Source: Butyrivibrio sp. AC2005
GTDB taxonomy: Bacteria > Bacillota > Clostridia > Lachnospirales > Lachnospiraceae
Direction of reading: 5' to 3'
Length of the DNA stretch: 64,000 nt
Assembly: GCF_000424145.1 (NCBI RefSeq)
Contig: NZ_AUJI01000029.1
Span: 22,606 to 86,605, forward strand
The translations under genes and the position numbers were made by a program. Each line of letters opens with the position of its first letter. The stretch's first letter is position 1. Positions 1 through 8,580 of this stretch are shown one piece after another. A model generated the notes under the pieces. The model did not search any database. It saw nothing but the letters and a program-made list of their open reading frames with translations, and was not told the DNA's origin.

Positions 1-1
1 T

Positions 2-238
2 GAATTATCGGAAAACCTTGTAGCGGAGGAGAAAGATGACTTGGCTTTCGTGTGGGAAGCAGTTAAACAGTTATCAGAGACATTTAGAGAGGTCGTCCAT
101 CTTTTCTATCATGAGGGATATTCAACAAGGGATATAGCTGGGATTCTTAATAGGAATGAGTCTACTGTACGTTCGGACTTAAAACGAGCAAGAGAACAGT
201 TGAAAAAAATTCTTAAGGAGGCGTATGACTTTGATTAA
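2..238 (+). CDS. Sigma-70 family (ECF-type) RNA polymerase sigma factor, C-terminal part
   Basis: The window opens inside this gene; frame 2 is open from the first codon, so the 5' end is missing. About 78 residues remain. They carry a region-4 helix-turn-helix: the stretch with HEGYSTRDIAGILNRNEST followed by VRSDLKRAREQLKK is typical of ECF sigma factors binding the -35 element. The ATG of the next gene overlaps the end of this one by 14 bases, which implies translational coupling to a membrane protein, the usual sigma/anti-sigma arrangement. The family call is firm; the regulon and the missing region 2 cannot be seen. Confidence 0.85.
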   Translation, partial: ELSENLVAEEKDDLAFVWEAVKQLSETFREVVHLFYHEGYSTRDIAGILNRNESTVRSDLKRAREQLKKILKEAYDFD

Positions 239-1055
239 ATATAATGAAGTTATGGAAAATATCAAAGTTACAGATGAAATGCGCCGAAGAATTCTGACAA
301 ATATAGAAAAAGAGATAGGCGCTGAGCTTGAAAAACAAGGTGTTCATAATACTTCTGAAGTAATTGATAAGAGTAATAATAGTTATACCAGAAAAAATAC
401 ATCTGGAAATAAGATTATTCAAATTATCTCAAGATATGGTTCAATGGTAGCTATATTTGTGCTTGTAATAGCAGGTACATATGCTTTTGTTAAGAACATT
501 GGCTTGAACGAAACTGCTCCGGGAATGGATAATACATCGTCATATGAGCAATCAACATCAGAAATGCCGATTGAAATAAATCCTATAGATAAGACTATTA
601 TGAACAGTGATAATACTGGTGATATTTCAAATGATATAAAAGAAAACGATGCCCTGACCGACGCTCAGATATTTGATTCTGTTTCTGAGCTTTCGGGAGA
701 ACTGGGATTTGAAATTACAGATATTGACATATTGGCTAAAGATGCAGAGTCCATTGACTATTATAAAAGTAATGATGCAGGGATTATTAAATATACAACG
801 GCTAATGATGTAATTACTTATAGCATTTCTCCAACTAATGATTATGCAAAAGGAAGAGAAGAAATAGTAGCTGAAGAATCTTTTGAAACGGAAAAAGTGA
901 TTAATACAGATGTAAAGCTATATGGAAAAGAGAATGTGTATAAACTTGTCAGCTGGCAAAATGATGGGTTGTGGTATGTGCTGGAATCCCAAAATGGCAT
1001 TAGAAAAGAAGAGATTATTCATTTGGTAGAAGTACAACTAAACGAAAAAGAGTAA
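225..1055 (+). CDS. Membrane-anchored protein coupled to sigma factor, putative anti-sigma factor
   Basis: The 276-residue product has a charged cytoplasmic N-terminus (about 1-65), one hydrophobic segment (about 66-88, around MVAIFVLVIAGTYAFV) and an extracytoplasmic domain of about 185 residues with a Ser/Thr-rich linker. This topology, and the 14-base overlap with the upstream ECF sigma gene, fit an anti-sigma factor holding the sigma factor at the membrane. No zinc-binding HxxxCxxC anti-sigma motif is visible, so the role rests on position and topology. A terminator follows 19 bases after the stop codon, so the pair ends its operon here. Confidence 0.6.
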   Translation: MTLIKYNEVMENIKVTDEMRRRILTNIEKEIGAELEKQGVHNTSEVIDKSNNSYTRKNTSGNKIIQIISRYGSMVAIFVLVIAGTYAFVKNIGLNETAPGMDNTSSYEQSTSEMPIEINPIDKTIMNSDNTGDISNDIKENDALTDAQIFDSVSELSGELGFEITDIDILAKDAESIDYYKSNDAGIIKYTTANDVITYSISPTNDYAKGREEIVAEESFETEKVINTDVKLYGKENVYKLVSWQNDGLWYVLESQNGIRKEEIIHLVEVQLNEKE

Positions 1056-1073
1056 ATAAACAAGCGTTTTATT

Positions 1074-1105
1074 TAGGAGCATTCATAGTCGAGTGCTCCT
1101 TTTTT
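1074..1105 (+). terminator. Intrinsic terminator after the sigma/anti-sigma pair
   Basis: Stem AGGAGCA / TGCTCCT with a short loop, followed directly by a run of T. It closes the sigma/anti-sigma operon. Confidence 0.85.
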
Positions 1106-1230
1106 AGTGGATTTTTTGGAACTCAAAAATATTAAAAGAATTTTTTTAAAATAGAGCAACATATTTTATTTCCTGTTTGTAGTAAGAATAGAACACAAAA
1201 AATCTTTCTATGAGAACAGGAGGTAGAATA

Positions 1231-3300
1231 ATGAAACGTATATTGAGATTACTAATTTATTGCCTATGTACCGTGCTTATGGCAATTCTGCTATTGCCGT
1301 TAAAAGGATCCGCAGCAAGTATAGTCTCAGGATTTCCATTGCCAGTTACTGGAAATCCGTACTATGTCACAGTTCTTAATCAGTATAGCGATGGAGGTGA
1401 ACATAGTTCTTACATCAACAAATATGTTTTGGGAAAATCAACTGCTCCCAATGACATAGTTGCAGATATAGCAGCATCATCAGGAACTAGCGTGTATGCT
1501 GTTACTGGAGGAACAGTAATAACATCCACCTTTTCTAACGGAGGTGGGAACTATGTAGTAATAAAACACAATGATGGAACATATTCTTATTATGGACACT
1601 TAAGCTCAAGATCAGTAGCCAAGGGAAATACAGTTTCGCAGGGTCAGACTATCGGTTACGTAGGAATGACCGGATCAGCAACAGGGTATCATCTTCATTT
1701 TGAATGGTCTGGACATGATCCATATTGTGAGTTTGCAGCTAAAGGATATGTACAAATAAGCTCCAATTCAGGAGCAAGTATTCATCCGCACAATCATGGT
1801 ACGGTAACTCCTGTAGGAGGTGAAATAACATTTTCAAACATGCGAGCAGAAAATGTTACCACTGATGATGCGAAAATAATTGGTACTATAAATAACCCAA
1901 GTGGTTCAATGGTTACAAGAGTCTGGGTGATTGTGGAAGAGGAGGGAACCGGTGATCAGTGGAGTTTTTCTGAAAACTGTGGATTAACAAAAACATCATT
2001 TAATATGTGGTATACGCTGAAATCAGAATGGAAAGAGCTAAAGGATGGAACAAAGTACTATTACATATTTCAGGCTGAAGTAAATGGTAAATGGTACAGC
2101 TCAGGATATTACACTTTTTATACTACTGATACTATATCTCCACAAATAAGTGATGTCAGGGTGGAAAACATAACATCTTCAGGGTATGACGTATCATGTG
2201 TTGCAAGTGATAACAAAATGGTAAGCAAAGTTCAATTTCCTACATGGACATCCAACAATGGACAGGATGATCTCATATGGCATGATGCTATCAATCAGGG
2301 TGGAAGATATGTATTTCATGTTAATACAGCGGATCATAAGAATGAATCCGGAAGATATATAACGCATATCTATGCATGGGATTCAGATGGTAATAGTTCA
2401 AATTCGGAAGTTGAGGTAGACGTACCAACTCCTACAATAAGAGCTGAAAAAGTGAACTTAATTTCCACTCCTGAAAGCCAGGCAACAGCAATCATTTCAG
2501 CAACAGTATCTCCGGCAAATGCTACAATCAGTTCGATTTTGTGGAGCAGTTCAAACACAAATGTCGCTGTAGTGCAAAAAGATCCTAACAATCCATTACA
2601 AGCAAGGATGATCGGACTATCTACAGGAAACTGCACAATAACAGTAAAAATAAATAATGGTGAGTGCAGTGAGAGCATCGATGTTAAGGTAAATATTGAA
2701 GATAGCGACGTTGAAAGTGACGAATTATCTACACTTCAAGAAAACAGTGAGAATAAGGAAGTGATAAAAGAAGATGAAGATTATAAAGAAGATAAACCAT
2801 CACTCACTATAGGAGATACGACGGAAGTTGAAGGATTAATATATTTAATAAAGGAGAATGATGAGGTGGAAGTTATTTCGGATGAAGGTCTTACTACAAA
2901 TAACTTGGTTATTCCGGATACAATTGAAGTTGAAAAGAAAACATATATCGTAACTTCTATAGGCAAAGCTGCATTTAGAGATAACAGTTATATTGTATCA
3001 GCAAAAATTGGAAATAACATTACGGAAATTAATGACGAAGCTTTTAAAAATTGCAAGTGTCTGAAAAAAGTAATAATTGGGGATGGTGTTACACAGATAG
3101 GAAGGAAAACCTTTAATAAATGCAAGAAACTAAAGACGATAGAGATAAAATCCACTTATATTTCAAAGATTGGCAAAAGAGCTTTTTCAGGAGTTGCCAA
3201 AAAAGCAAAATTCAGAATCCCTTCATGGAAAATGAAAAAGTATAAGAAACTAATTAAGAAGGCTGGAGCACCAAAAAATGCGAAATATTTATCTGTTTGA
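1231..3300 (+). CDS. Secreted M23 (LytM) peptidase with Ig-like and BspA-type LRR domains
   Basis: The start is set at 1231, where AGGAGGT lies 7 bases upstream; an ATG at 1210 lacks a site. The 689-residue product begins with a signal peptide (LLIYCLCTVLMAILLL, ending near GSAAS). The M23 fold follows (about residues 40-165) with the HLH zinc motif in GYHLHFEWSG and the YYGHL motif. Next come a fibronectin/Ig-like region, a Big2-like domain (about 400-490) with VSPANATISSILWSSSNTNV, an acidic linker, and C-terminal LRR_5 repeats (EAFKNCKCLKKV, KTFNKCKKLKTI). M23 peptidases cleave peptidoglycan cross-links. The Lys-rich C-terminal tail resembles that of the transglutaminase/LRR protein at 47792-49297, suggesting a shared surface-attachment module. 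Confidence 0.85.
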   Translation: MKRILRLLIYCLCTVLMAILLLPLKGSAASIVSGFPLPVTGNPYYVTVLNQYSDGGEHSSYINKYVLGKSTAPNDIVADIAASSGTSVYAVTGGTVITSTFSNGGGNYVVIKHNDGTYSYYGHLSSRSVAKGNTVSQGQTIGYVGMTGSATGYHLHFEWSGHDPYCEFAAKGYVQISSNSGASIHPHNHGTVTPVGGEITFSNMRAENVTTDDAKIIGTINNPSGSMVTRVWVIVEEEGTGDQWSFSENCGLTKTSFNMWYTLKSEWKELKDGTKYYYIFQAEVNGKWYSSGYYTFYTTDTISPQISDVRVENITSSGYDVSCVASDNKMVSKVQFPTWTSNNGQDDLIWHDAINQGGRYVFHVNTADHKNESGRYITHIYAWDSDGNSSNSEVEVDVPTPTIRAEKVNLISTPESQATAIISATVSPANATISSILWSSSNTNVAVVQKDPNNPLQARMIGLSTGNCTITVKINNGECSESIDVKVNIEDSDVESDELSTLQENSENKEVIKEDEDYKEDKPSLTIGDTTEVEGLIYLIKENDEVEVISDEGLTTNNLVIPDTIEVEKKTYIVTSIGKAAFRDNSYIVSAKIGNNITEINDEAFKNCKCLKKVIIGDGVTQIGRKTFNKCKKLKTIEIKSTYISKIGKRAFSGVAKKAKFRIPSWKMKKYKKLIKKAGAPKNAKYLSV

Positions 3301-3623
3301 AATATTGAGTTTTAGATAATAGCGGAGTTTAATTTCGTAATGTATGGCGAAGATTTGATGCCTATTATGACACTGATGAAGCAGAGAAAAAGACTCAAGA
3401 AGTTACTGCAGAAAAGCAGGATTAAAATCCAATTATAGTTTCTTATTGAGACTGCTAGTAATTTATTAGTATATAGATGGAATCATATTGAAGAGTTAAA
3501 TGCTTTAATTCATAAAGACCAGGCTGTGTAGAGAGAATTCTCTGCCGATTGTTAATAAAAAGTTGGCAGAGGATTCGCTTCACATAACAAATATGATTTG
3601 TCATAAATAAGGAGGCTGCATAT
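3301..3623 (+). other. Intergenic stretch with coding remnant and long inverted repeat
   Basis: No intact gene is seen. A short open stretch ending in TAA at 3425 (charged, with DEAEKKTQEVTAEKQD) may be the tail of a lost gene. A 12-bp inverted repeat (arms 3535-3546 and 3565-3576, core CTCTGCC/GGCAGAG, 18-nt loop) lies about 50 bases before the next start. It lacks a T-run, so it may be an mRNA leader structure or operator rather than a terminator. Confidence 0.4.
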
Positions 3624-4220
3624 ATGAGATTAATGCGTGTATTGGGCAAAAAACTATTTATGAAATCAGGTTATAAAGGACCAGAATCTGATTCAATTAT
3701 TTCTAATCCACCATATTATACTTCTGAATCAGCGAGAGTCAGATATTTATTTGAACATCAAGTATTGAGAGATCAGTTCTTCAACTTACCCGATAAAACT
3801 GTAGAAACAATATTAAAAAAAGATGGATTACTTACTATATTTCGCATAGCAACTAAATTTAATGGATGTGACAATTCTTATAGTCCAGAAGATTATCATA
3901 TTGTTTTTATGAGAAAAGATTTAGATATCAATACAATATGCATAGAGTGTCCAAACCCGAAATATACGCCATTATGCTATAGGATTTATATCATATTTTC
4001 AGACGACTACACTAATCTCGGGTACTATACGATTGAATGTGGGGTGAATAATAATGCTTTTTTATGTGGGTGGGACGGAGCCAAACATTTGCTGTTTAAT
4101 GAGATAAAGACACCACCTATGTGGGAAGGCAAAGAAAAGAGTGTGTTTATATCAATCGAAACGTTGATTGTTATTGATCTTCATGCAAAACGATTTAATT
4201 TATGTTACGAGGGTAAATAG
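3624..4220 (+). CDS. Hypothetical protein, 198 aa
   Basis: AAGGAGG lies 8 bases before this ATG, so start and expression are credible. The product has no signal peptide or membrane segment. It is a mixed alpha/beta protein with many aromatic residues (SNPPYYTSESARVRYLFEHQ near the N-terminus; GYYTIECGVNNNAFLCGWDG near residue 145). The SNPPYY string resembles the NPPY motif of adenine methylases, but no AdoMet-binding motif accompanies it, so that reading is not supported. It sits between the M23 peptidase and the zinc-ribbon genes. I do not recognise the family. Confidence 0.6.
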   Translation: MRLMRVLGKKLFMKSGYKGPESDSIISNPPYYTSESARVRYLFEHQVLRDQFFNLPDKTVETILKKDGLLTIFRIATKFNGCDNSYSPEDYHIVFMRKDLDINTICIECPNPKYTPLCYRIYIIFSDDYTNLGYYTIECGVNNNAFLCGWDGAKHLLFNEIKTPPMWEGKEKSVFISIETLIVIDLHAKRFNLCYEGK

Positions 4221-4278
4221 AAATCATTATTGAAAAAAAATTATGAACTTATCATTGTATGTAGGATGGAGGAAAACT

Positions 4279-4593
4279 ATGTTTTGCAGAAAATGTGGCG
4301 CAAAAATACCTGATAATGCAGATTTTTGTTCGAAATGTGGCGAGAAAGTACCGGATTATTGGAAAAATAGCAACAACCACAAAGATAGTAATAATAATAG
4401 AACTGAAAAAGAGGGGAAAAGTGAAAGTATAGGAATAATAATAATAATGGCACTTGTTATAATAGCGGCAATGCTTTTGCTGAAACACATGGGAATTGAA
4501 AAGGTAAATAACGACCTAGGTAAGCTATATGATAATTCAGTGTGCACAATAGATATAGATGGTTTTTTATCATCAAGTGAAATTGAGATTTAA
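4279..4593 (+). CDS. Small membrane protein with N-terminal zinc ribbon
   Basis: The start at 4279 is preferred over 4243 because GGATGGAGG lies just upstream and because the zinc ribbon then begins at residue 3. The 104-residue product starts with a double CxxC motif (FCRKCGAKIPDNADFCSKCG), followed by an Asn/Lys linker and one hydrophobic helix (about 55-75, IIIIMALVIIAAMLLL). Zinc-ribbon plus membrane-helix proteins are common in Firmicutes and mostly of unknown role. It stands 21 bases before a second zinc-ribbon membrane protein and probably shares its transcript. Confidence 0.7.
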   Translation: MFCRKCGAKIPDNADFCSKCGEKVPDYWKNSNNHKDSNNNRTEKEGKSESIGIIIIMALVIIAAMLLLKHMGIEKVNNDLGKLYDNSVCTIDIDGFLSSSEIEI

Positions 4594-4614
4594 AATATAA
4601 AGGAGATAATAAAT

Positions 4615-5460
4615 ATGCAGGAAAATTCAAACAGCTCATTAGTTACTGTGAATAATATAGTCAGATTATTGGCGACAGTTTGTATTGTATTAGTCTTTTG
4701 TCCAACTTGTATGGTATCTTGTGCAGGTAAAGAAACAGGTGTTTCTTTGATGACTTTAGTAGAAGGAATCACAACTGATTTTGGTGGTAATGTTTTGGAT
4801 CCGCACCCTATAGCACTTGTGTGTCTTCTTCTTCCAATTGCTATTTTAGCTTGTTCCATGTCTAAAACCATGACAGAAGATAATATTGCTACCGTCTTTT
4901 TGCTTTGTTCCTCTGTCGATTTGATAGGATGGATAGCTTTTAAGTACATTATAGAAAATGCTGCTAAAAAGTATTATTTCGACTTCAAAATGACGGAATG
5001 GTATGTAATAAATATTATATCGATTTCAGTAATTATACTGTTTTCAATTTTGGTTTTGGTTAAAAAGGTGCATTTGGATGAAAATCCAACGAGCATAAAG
5101 GGTATAGGAACCGGATCAGGCAAGGGTGATCCCAAAATTCCCAAGGATAAAATAATGGGAAAATGTCCGACATGCCATAAGTATCTCGTTGAAGGAGATC
5201 AATTCTGTACGTCCTGTGGGACATTAATTCCAAAGGAAATCATTACTAATTATATAAACAGACCAAAGGGCAACCCAAAACCAACAGAAAAGTCAAATAA
5301 TGACGAGTTCTATTGCAATAAATGTGGCACGCTTTTACACAACACGGAAAATTTGAGATTTTGCATACGTTGTGGGACTAAGATAATCCACTGTTCTAGA
5401 TGTGGGGCGGTTAATTTCTATGGGGATGAGTACTGCGTAAATTGCGGTGATAAGCTTTAA
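4615..5460 (+). CDS. Polytopic membrane protein with C-terminal zinc ribbons
   Basis: The 281-residue product has about four hydrophobic segments in residues 12-160, then a cytoplasmic-looking tail. The tail carries CxxC pairs: CPTCHKYLVEGDQFCTSCG near residue 183, then CNKCG...CIRCG and CSRCG...CVNCG near the C-terminus. That makes three double-Cys ribbons. The arrangement is the reverse of the preceding gene, where the ribbon comes first. A possible ribosome binding site (AAAGGAG) lies 8 bases upstream. The two genes probably make partner membrane proteins, but no function can be assigned. Confidence 0.7.
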   Translation: MQENSNSSLVTVNNIVRLLATVCIVLVFCPTCMVSCAGKETGVSLMTLVEGITTDFGGNVLDPHPIALVCLLLPIAILACSMSKTMTEDNIATVFLLCSSVDLIGWIAFKYIIENAAKKYYFDFKMTEWYVINIISISVIILFSILVLVKKVHLDENPTSIKGIGTGSGKGDPKIPKDKIMGKCPTCHKYLVEGDQFCTSCGTLIPKEIITNYINRPKGNPKPTEKSNNDEFYCNKCGTLLHNTENLRFCIRCGTKIIHCSRCGAVNFYGDEYCVNCGDKL

Positions 5461-5493
5461 TGATTTGAAAATGTTAAAAAAATGAGGGGAAAG

Positions 5494-7089
5494 ATGAAAA
5501 GAAAAACTAAGCTCATAGTAGCAACTTTTGCGATAGCATTAATAGGTATAATTGGTGCAGAAGTATATGTTCAGACAAAAAGAGATATTAAACCTAAAAA
5601 AGCAGATATTTCTCAGGCGAAATCAGTTGAAGAATCAGCACAAGAACAGGAAAAAAATCCGGAATATGCAGAAATGAATGCTCAGGATACCGATACGGCT
5701 GTCGAGAAAAGTGTCCATGAAGGAGCTTCTAAAATACCAGAAGAAAAGATCAGTGAAAAAGATCAGTTACTGTCCTATTATGAAGAATTTATTGTCCCCA
5801 ATTATGGTGAGATAGAAGATGCCACCATGTATGCCAAATATGTCTATAGACAGAACCTCTTTGGAGGTGGGGGTGATACATGGAATTACGATATCGATAA
5901 ATTTGAAGGACAAGAGGGCATCCTTGGATATACTTTTGCTGATTTAGATGGAGATGGAGATGATAATGAGTTTATTGTAGTAATACGAAAATGCGATATA
6001 TCGACTGAAAAAAAAGGATGGGAAGATGCTATCTGGACAGTATTCTTTGAAGCTTATAAATGCAAAAATAATTCTATTGAACAGATAGGTTCAGATATTT
6101 TGGATCAAATTAACGGAGAAAAATTAGATTGTAATTATCACTCGTCTAGCATTGAGTCACGAGTCTTTATAAAGCATTGTCCAAGTGGGGATGAATTGTG
6201 TACTTCAGCATATTATGGAAGTTCTATGGAAGCAGATGGATGGGATGTCCATTTTAAGTCTTATATTTATAATGGCAATACCATGGTCGATAACGCATAT
6301 TATAGTTTTTCAGGTTCGGATGGATTTAATGAGGATGATGCTGCTTCAGATCAAGCTGCTAAGGCCGATTTAGAAACAACTGCCACCTTTTGGGAAGATT
6401 ACAATAGAAGTAACGGTGAGTCTAGTATTTTTTTGGTTCCATGGAATGAGCCAAATTGTGTAGATTTGCTATATATTAGTACAGAGACTGATCTAAATTA
6501 TGAGGAGCTATGGGCGCTCTATGATGGAACAGCTAGTAAGACACTTGATGAATATTTAATGGTTTTACATGTAACAAATTGTATGAAGGGGGAAGCTTTA
6601 TTAATAGGACAGGCACCACCTTCAGAAAAAGCAGATAACGGTAATGTATTAAGTGGGACTTCTTTTACCACAGTTCATGGAAGTAAATTTTATATTCCGG
6701 AAGGTTTTGTTCAAATTGCAACAAATACCGGAGAGTATGAAAGAAATGCAGCAGGTGGCTACACTTATTCTTTTTCAAACAAAGATTTGAATATGAGTAT
6801 TCAAGTAGATGAGATGGTTTGGTTCTATCTTCATGGAAAAGATGAAACAAAAGAAGAGTTTATTAAAACCGATTATGATTATTATTTACAGTATCCGCAT
6901 ATTGATATTGGCACATCTGATAATGGCTTCTATCTAGTCAGAGAAGATGGTTATGGTAACTATTCTTATGAATTGGAACTGGTAAATGATAGCTATTGTT
7001 CAAATATTTTCATTAATTATCCAATGAATTCTCCATCATGTGAGGAGATTAGAGATCAGTTTATAAATTCTTTTAAAATGAATTATTAA
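5494..7089 (+). CDS. Exported protein with N-terminal membrane anchor, unknown function
   Basis: The start is probably 5494; an in-frame ATG at 5482 lies inside the presumed GAGGGGA binding site. The ~531-residue product has an N-terminal hydrophobic helix (LIVATFAIALIGIIGAEVYV) with no lipobox, so it is likely a signal anchor. An acidic linker and a large extracytoplasmic region follow. Around residues 145-160 the motif ADLDGDGDDNEF resembles a calcium-binding DxDxDG loop. The C-terminal third (from about 390) looks like a separate beta-rich domain. It is the last intact gene before a degraded lipoprotein gene. Confidence 0.65.
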   Translation: MKRKTKLIVATFAIALIGIIGAEVYVQTKRDIKPKKADISQAKSVEESAQEQEKNPEYAEMNAQDTDTAVEKSVHEGASKIPEEKISEKDQLLSYYEEFIVPNYGEIEDATMYAKYVYRQNLFGGGGDTWNYDIDKFEGQEGILGYTFADLDGDGDDNEFIVVIRKCDISTEKKGWEDAIWTVFFEAYKCKNNSIEQIGSDILDQINGEKLDCNYHSSSIESRVFIKHCPSGDELCTSAYYGSSMEADGWDVHFKSYIYNGNTMVDNAYYSFSGSDGFNEDDAASDQAAKADLETTATFWEDYNRSNGESSIFLVPWNEPNCVDLLYISTETDLNYEELWALYDGTASKTLDEYLMVLHVTNCMKGEALLIGQAPPSEKADNGNVLSGTSFTTVHGSKFYIPEGFVQIATNTGEYERNAAGGYTYSFSNKDLNMSIQVDEMVWFYLHGKDETKEEFIKTDYDYYLQYPHIDIGTSDNGFYLVREDGYGNYSYELELVNDSYCSNIFINYPMNSPSCEEIRDQFINSFKMNY

Positions 7090-7108
7090 TTTGATCATGG
7101 GAACATAA

Positions 7109-8298
7109 ATGAAAAATATGTTAAACAGCTTGAAGGTAGTACTAGCGTTTTGTTAGTTTTTGTACTGAGTGGGTGTGGCATTAGCAGTAACGTATAGGGT
7201 TCTTGGGAAACAAGTAAACCGGTTGAAGAGCAGGATATATCACATGATTCTGTGCGCGAGTCTGGTTCAGAAGAAATAGCACAAGAAAATGATACGGATG
7301 TTACTGCTACTTCTCAAGAGACTCATGTAGATGAAAAATATTTCGCTGATATTATAATATATCAAATTGCGACTAAGTCATTTCGTAAGGAGTGTGACGG
7401 AAGTAAGAAATATGCTGATTCAGACATGGATTTCTCTAATAGGGTGTTGTTTGAAGGAAAATTTGTGACCGTTATGATGCCGGAGGAATATGCGCAAACT
7501 TATCCGGCTATGTATGAGGCGTTGAACAGCATAGCTAAGACGGAAATGGAAGAAGCCCTTTCTCATTATAAGTTTGAATCTAAAGCGGACTCATATGAGG
7601 ATGATTATGAAAATGCTGAATTTCCATATATCTGGTACCTCTCTGGGGATGGTTTACATATAGTATTTAATGCTTATGATAATACTACCTAAGCTTATGG
7701 ATCGTCCGATATACTTATCGCTTACAAGGAATATGCAGGTCTGATAAAAGAAAAATATCATTATGACTCTAATCAGGGCCATATCAGCTTTTATCGTACA
7801 TTTTTGTGTGGAGAAGATGAGGAGGAAAGTGAAGAGATAAAAATGAGTTGCACTTATAATAGTGAGGAAGGATTGTCAAAAGAGCCTTACGCTTACATTA
7901 AATGGAAAATCAGCAACACTTGAGCATTCTTTTCCGCTTGATGGTGATTATGTTGAATATTATAAAGTGCACAGCTTCGTTGGCACGGATTTTATAGATA
8001 CAATCGTTGATGAAACAGACGACATGAATGATTTATTTCATATGAAATAACAGATGGCATTCCAAAGGCAATAGATGTTGAAGAGTATAATAAGAACGTT
8101 GAAAAAATTGATAACGGATTTATCTTGCATACCGCTTATGCTGATCCCAATGTATTATATTCGGATCAGGCAGGGGATACAATTATTGAATAGGTTGATG
8201 AATTGTTTAAAGAGCAAAGCATTAGCTCAGCAGCGGAGGGAGCTTATTTAAGCCTTCATAATGAATATTTTAGAAGATTGTTTCTGGTGAAATTATGA
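7109..8298 (+). pseudogene. Broken lipoprotein gene
   Basis: Reading across frames gives a continuous lipoprotein-like product that no single frame can make. The first ATG (7109) runs into TAG and TGA within 20 codons. The lipobox LSGC appears one frame over. That frame is interrupted by TAG near 7196 and by TAA at 7690, then continues to near 7920. Similar sequence then moves to a frame ending at 8048, and to a third frame (GIPKAIDVEEYNKNVEKIDN) with another internal TAG near 8191, ending at 8298. At least three stops and two frameshifts mark it as a pseudogene. The intact parts are acidic and Tyr-rich, like the preceding exported protein. Confidence 0.8.
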
Positions 8299-8344
8299 TG
8301 TATGGGAATTTTACATTAAATTATTGCTGAGGTTTTTAAGTCAA

Positions 8345-8552
8345 TTTACATCATCTATAAATCATGCTATATTATTACTGTTATTTGTAGTCATTTTTAA
8401 ATAATTATTGTTTGTAGAGCCTTGGTTTTTACCAGGGCTTTTGTTTTTGCAAAGAGTCAGCGCTCTTAAAAATCAGAGCCCTGGCTCTTTTTATATACAT
8501 TTATTTATGTAACAGGCATGGCCTGATCACATACAGCACTTAACTTAAATCA
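8345..8552 (+). promoter_or_regulatory. Leader copy 1: promoter, TGTAG elements, tandem terminators, CTTAAATCA box
   Basis: Promoter TTTACA (8345-8350), 17-bp spacer, TATATT (8368-8373). TGTAG occurs at 8386-8390 and 8413-8417. Hairpin 1 is AGCCTTGG (8418-8425) with CCAGGGCT (8432-8439) and a T-rich tail. Hairpin 2 is AGAGTCAGCGCTCT (8453-8466) with AGAGCCCTGGCTCT (8475-8488), 13 pairs with one mismatch, then TTTTT. The CCAGGGCT arm of hairpin 1 is also fully complementary to AGCCCTGG (8477-8484) in hairpin 2. CTTAAATCA (8544-8552) precedes the ribosome binding site of the AAA ATPase gene. Readthrough of both hairpins is needed for expression from this promoter. Confidence 0.8.
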
Positions 8553-8580
8553 AAAGTATAAGAAAAAAGGAGAAAAACAA

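Noticed and set aside
3624..4220. Possible adenine methylase because of SNPPYY
   Set aside because: Only the NPPY-like string is present; no AdoMet-binding motif or methylase core surrounds it.
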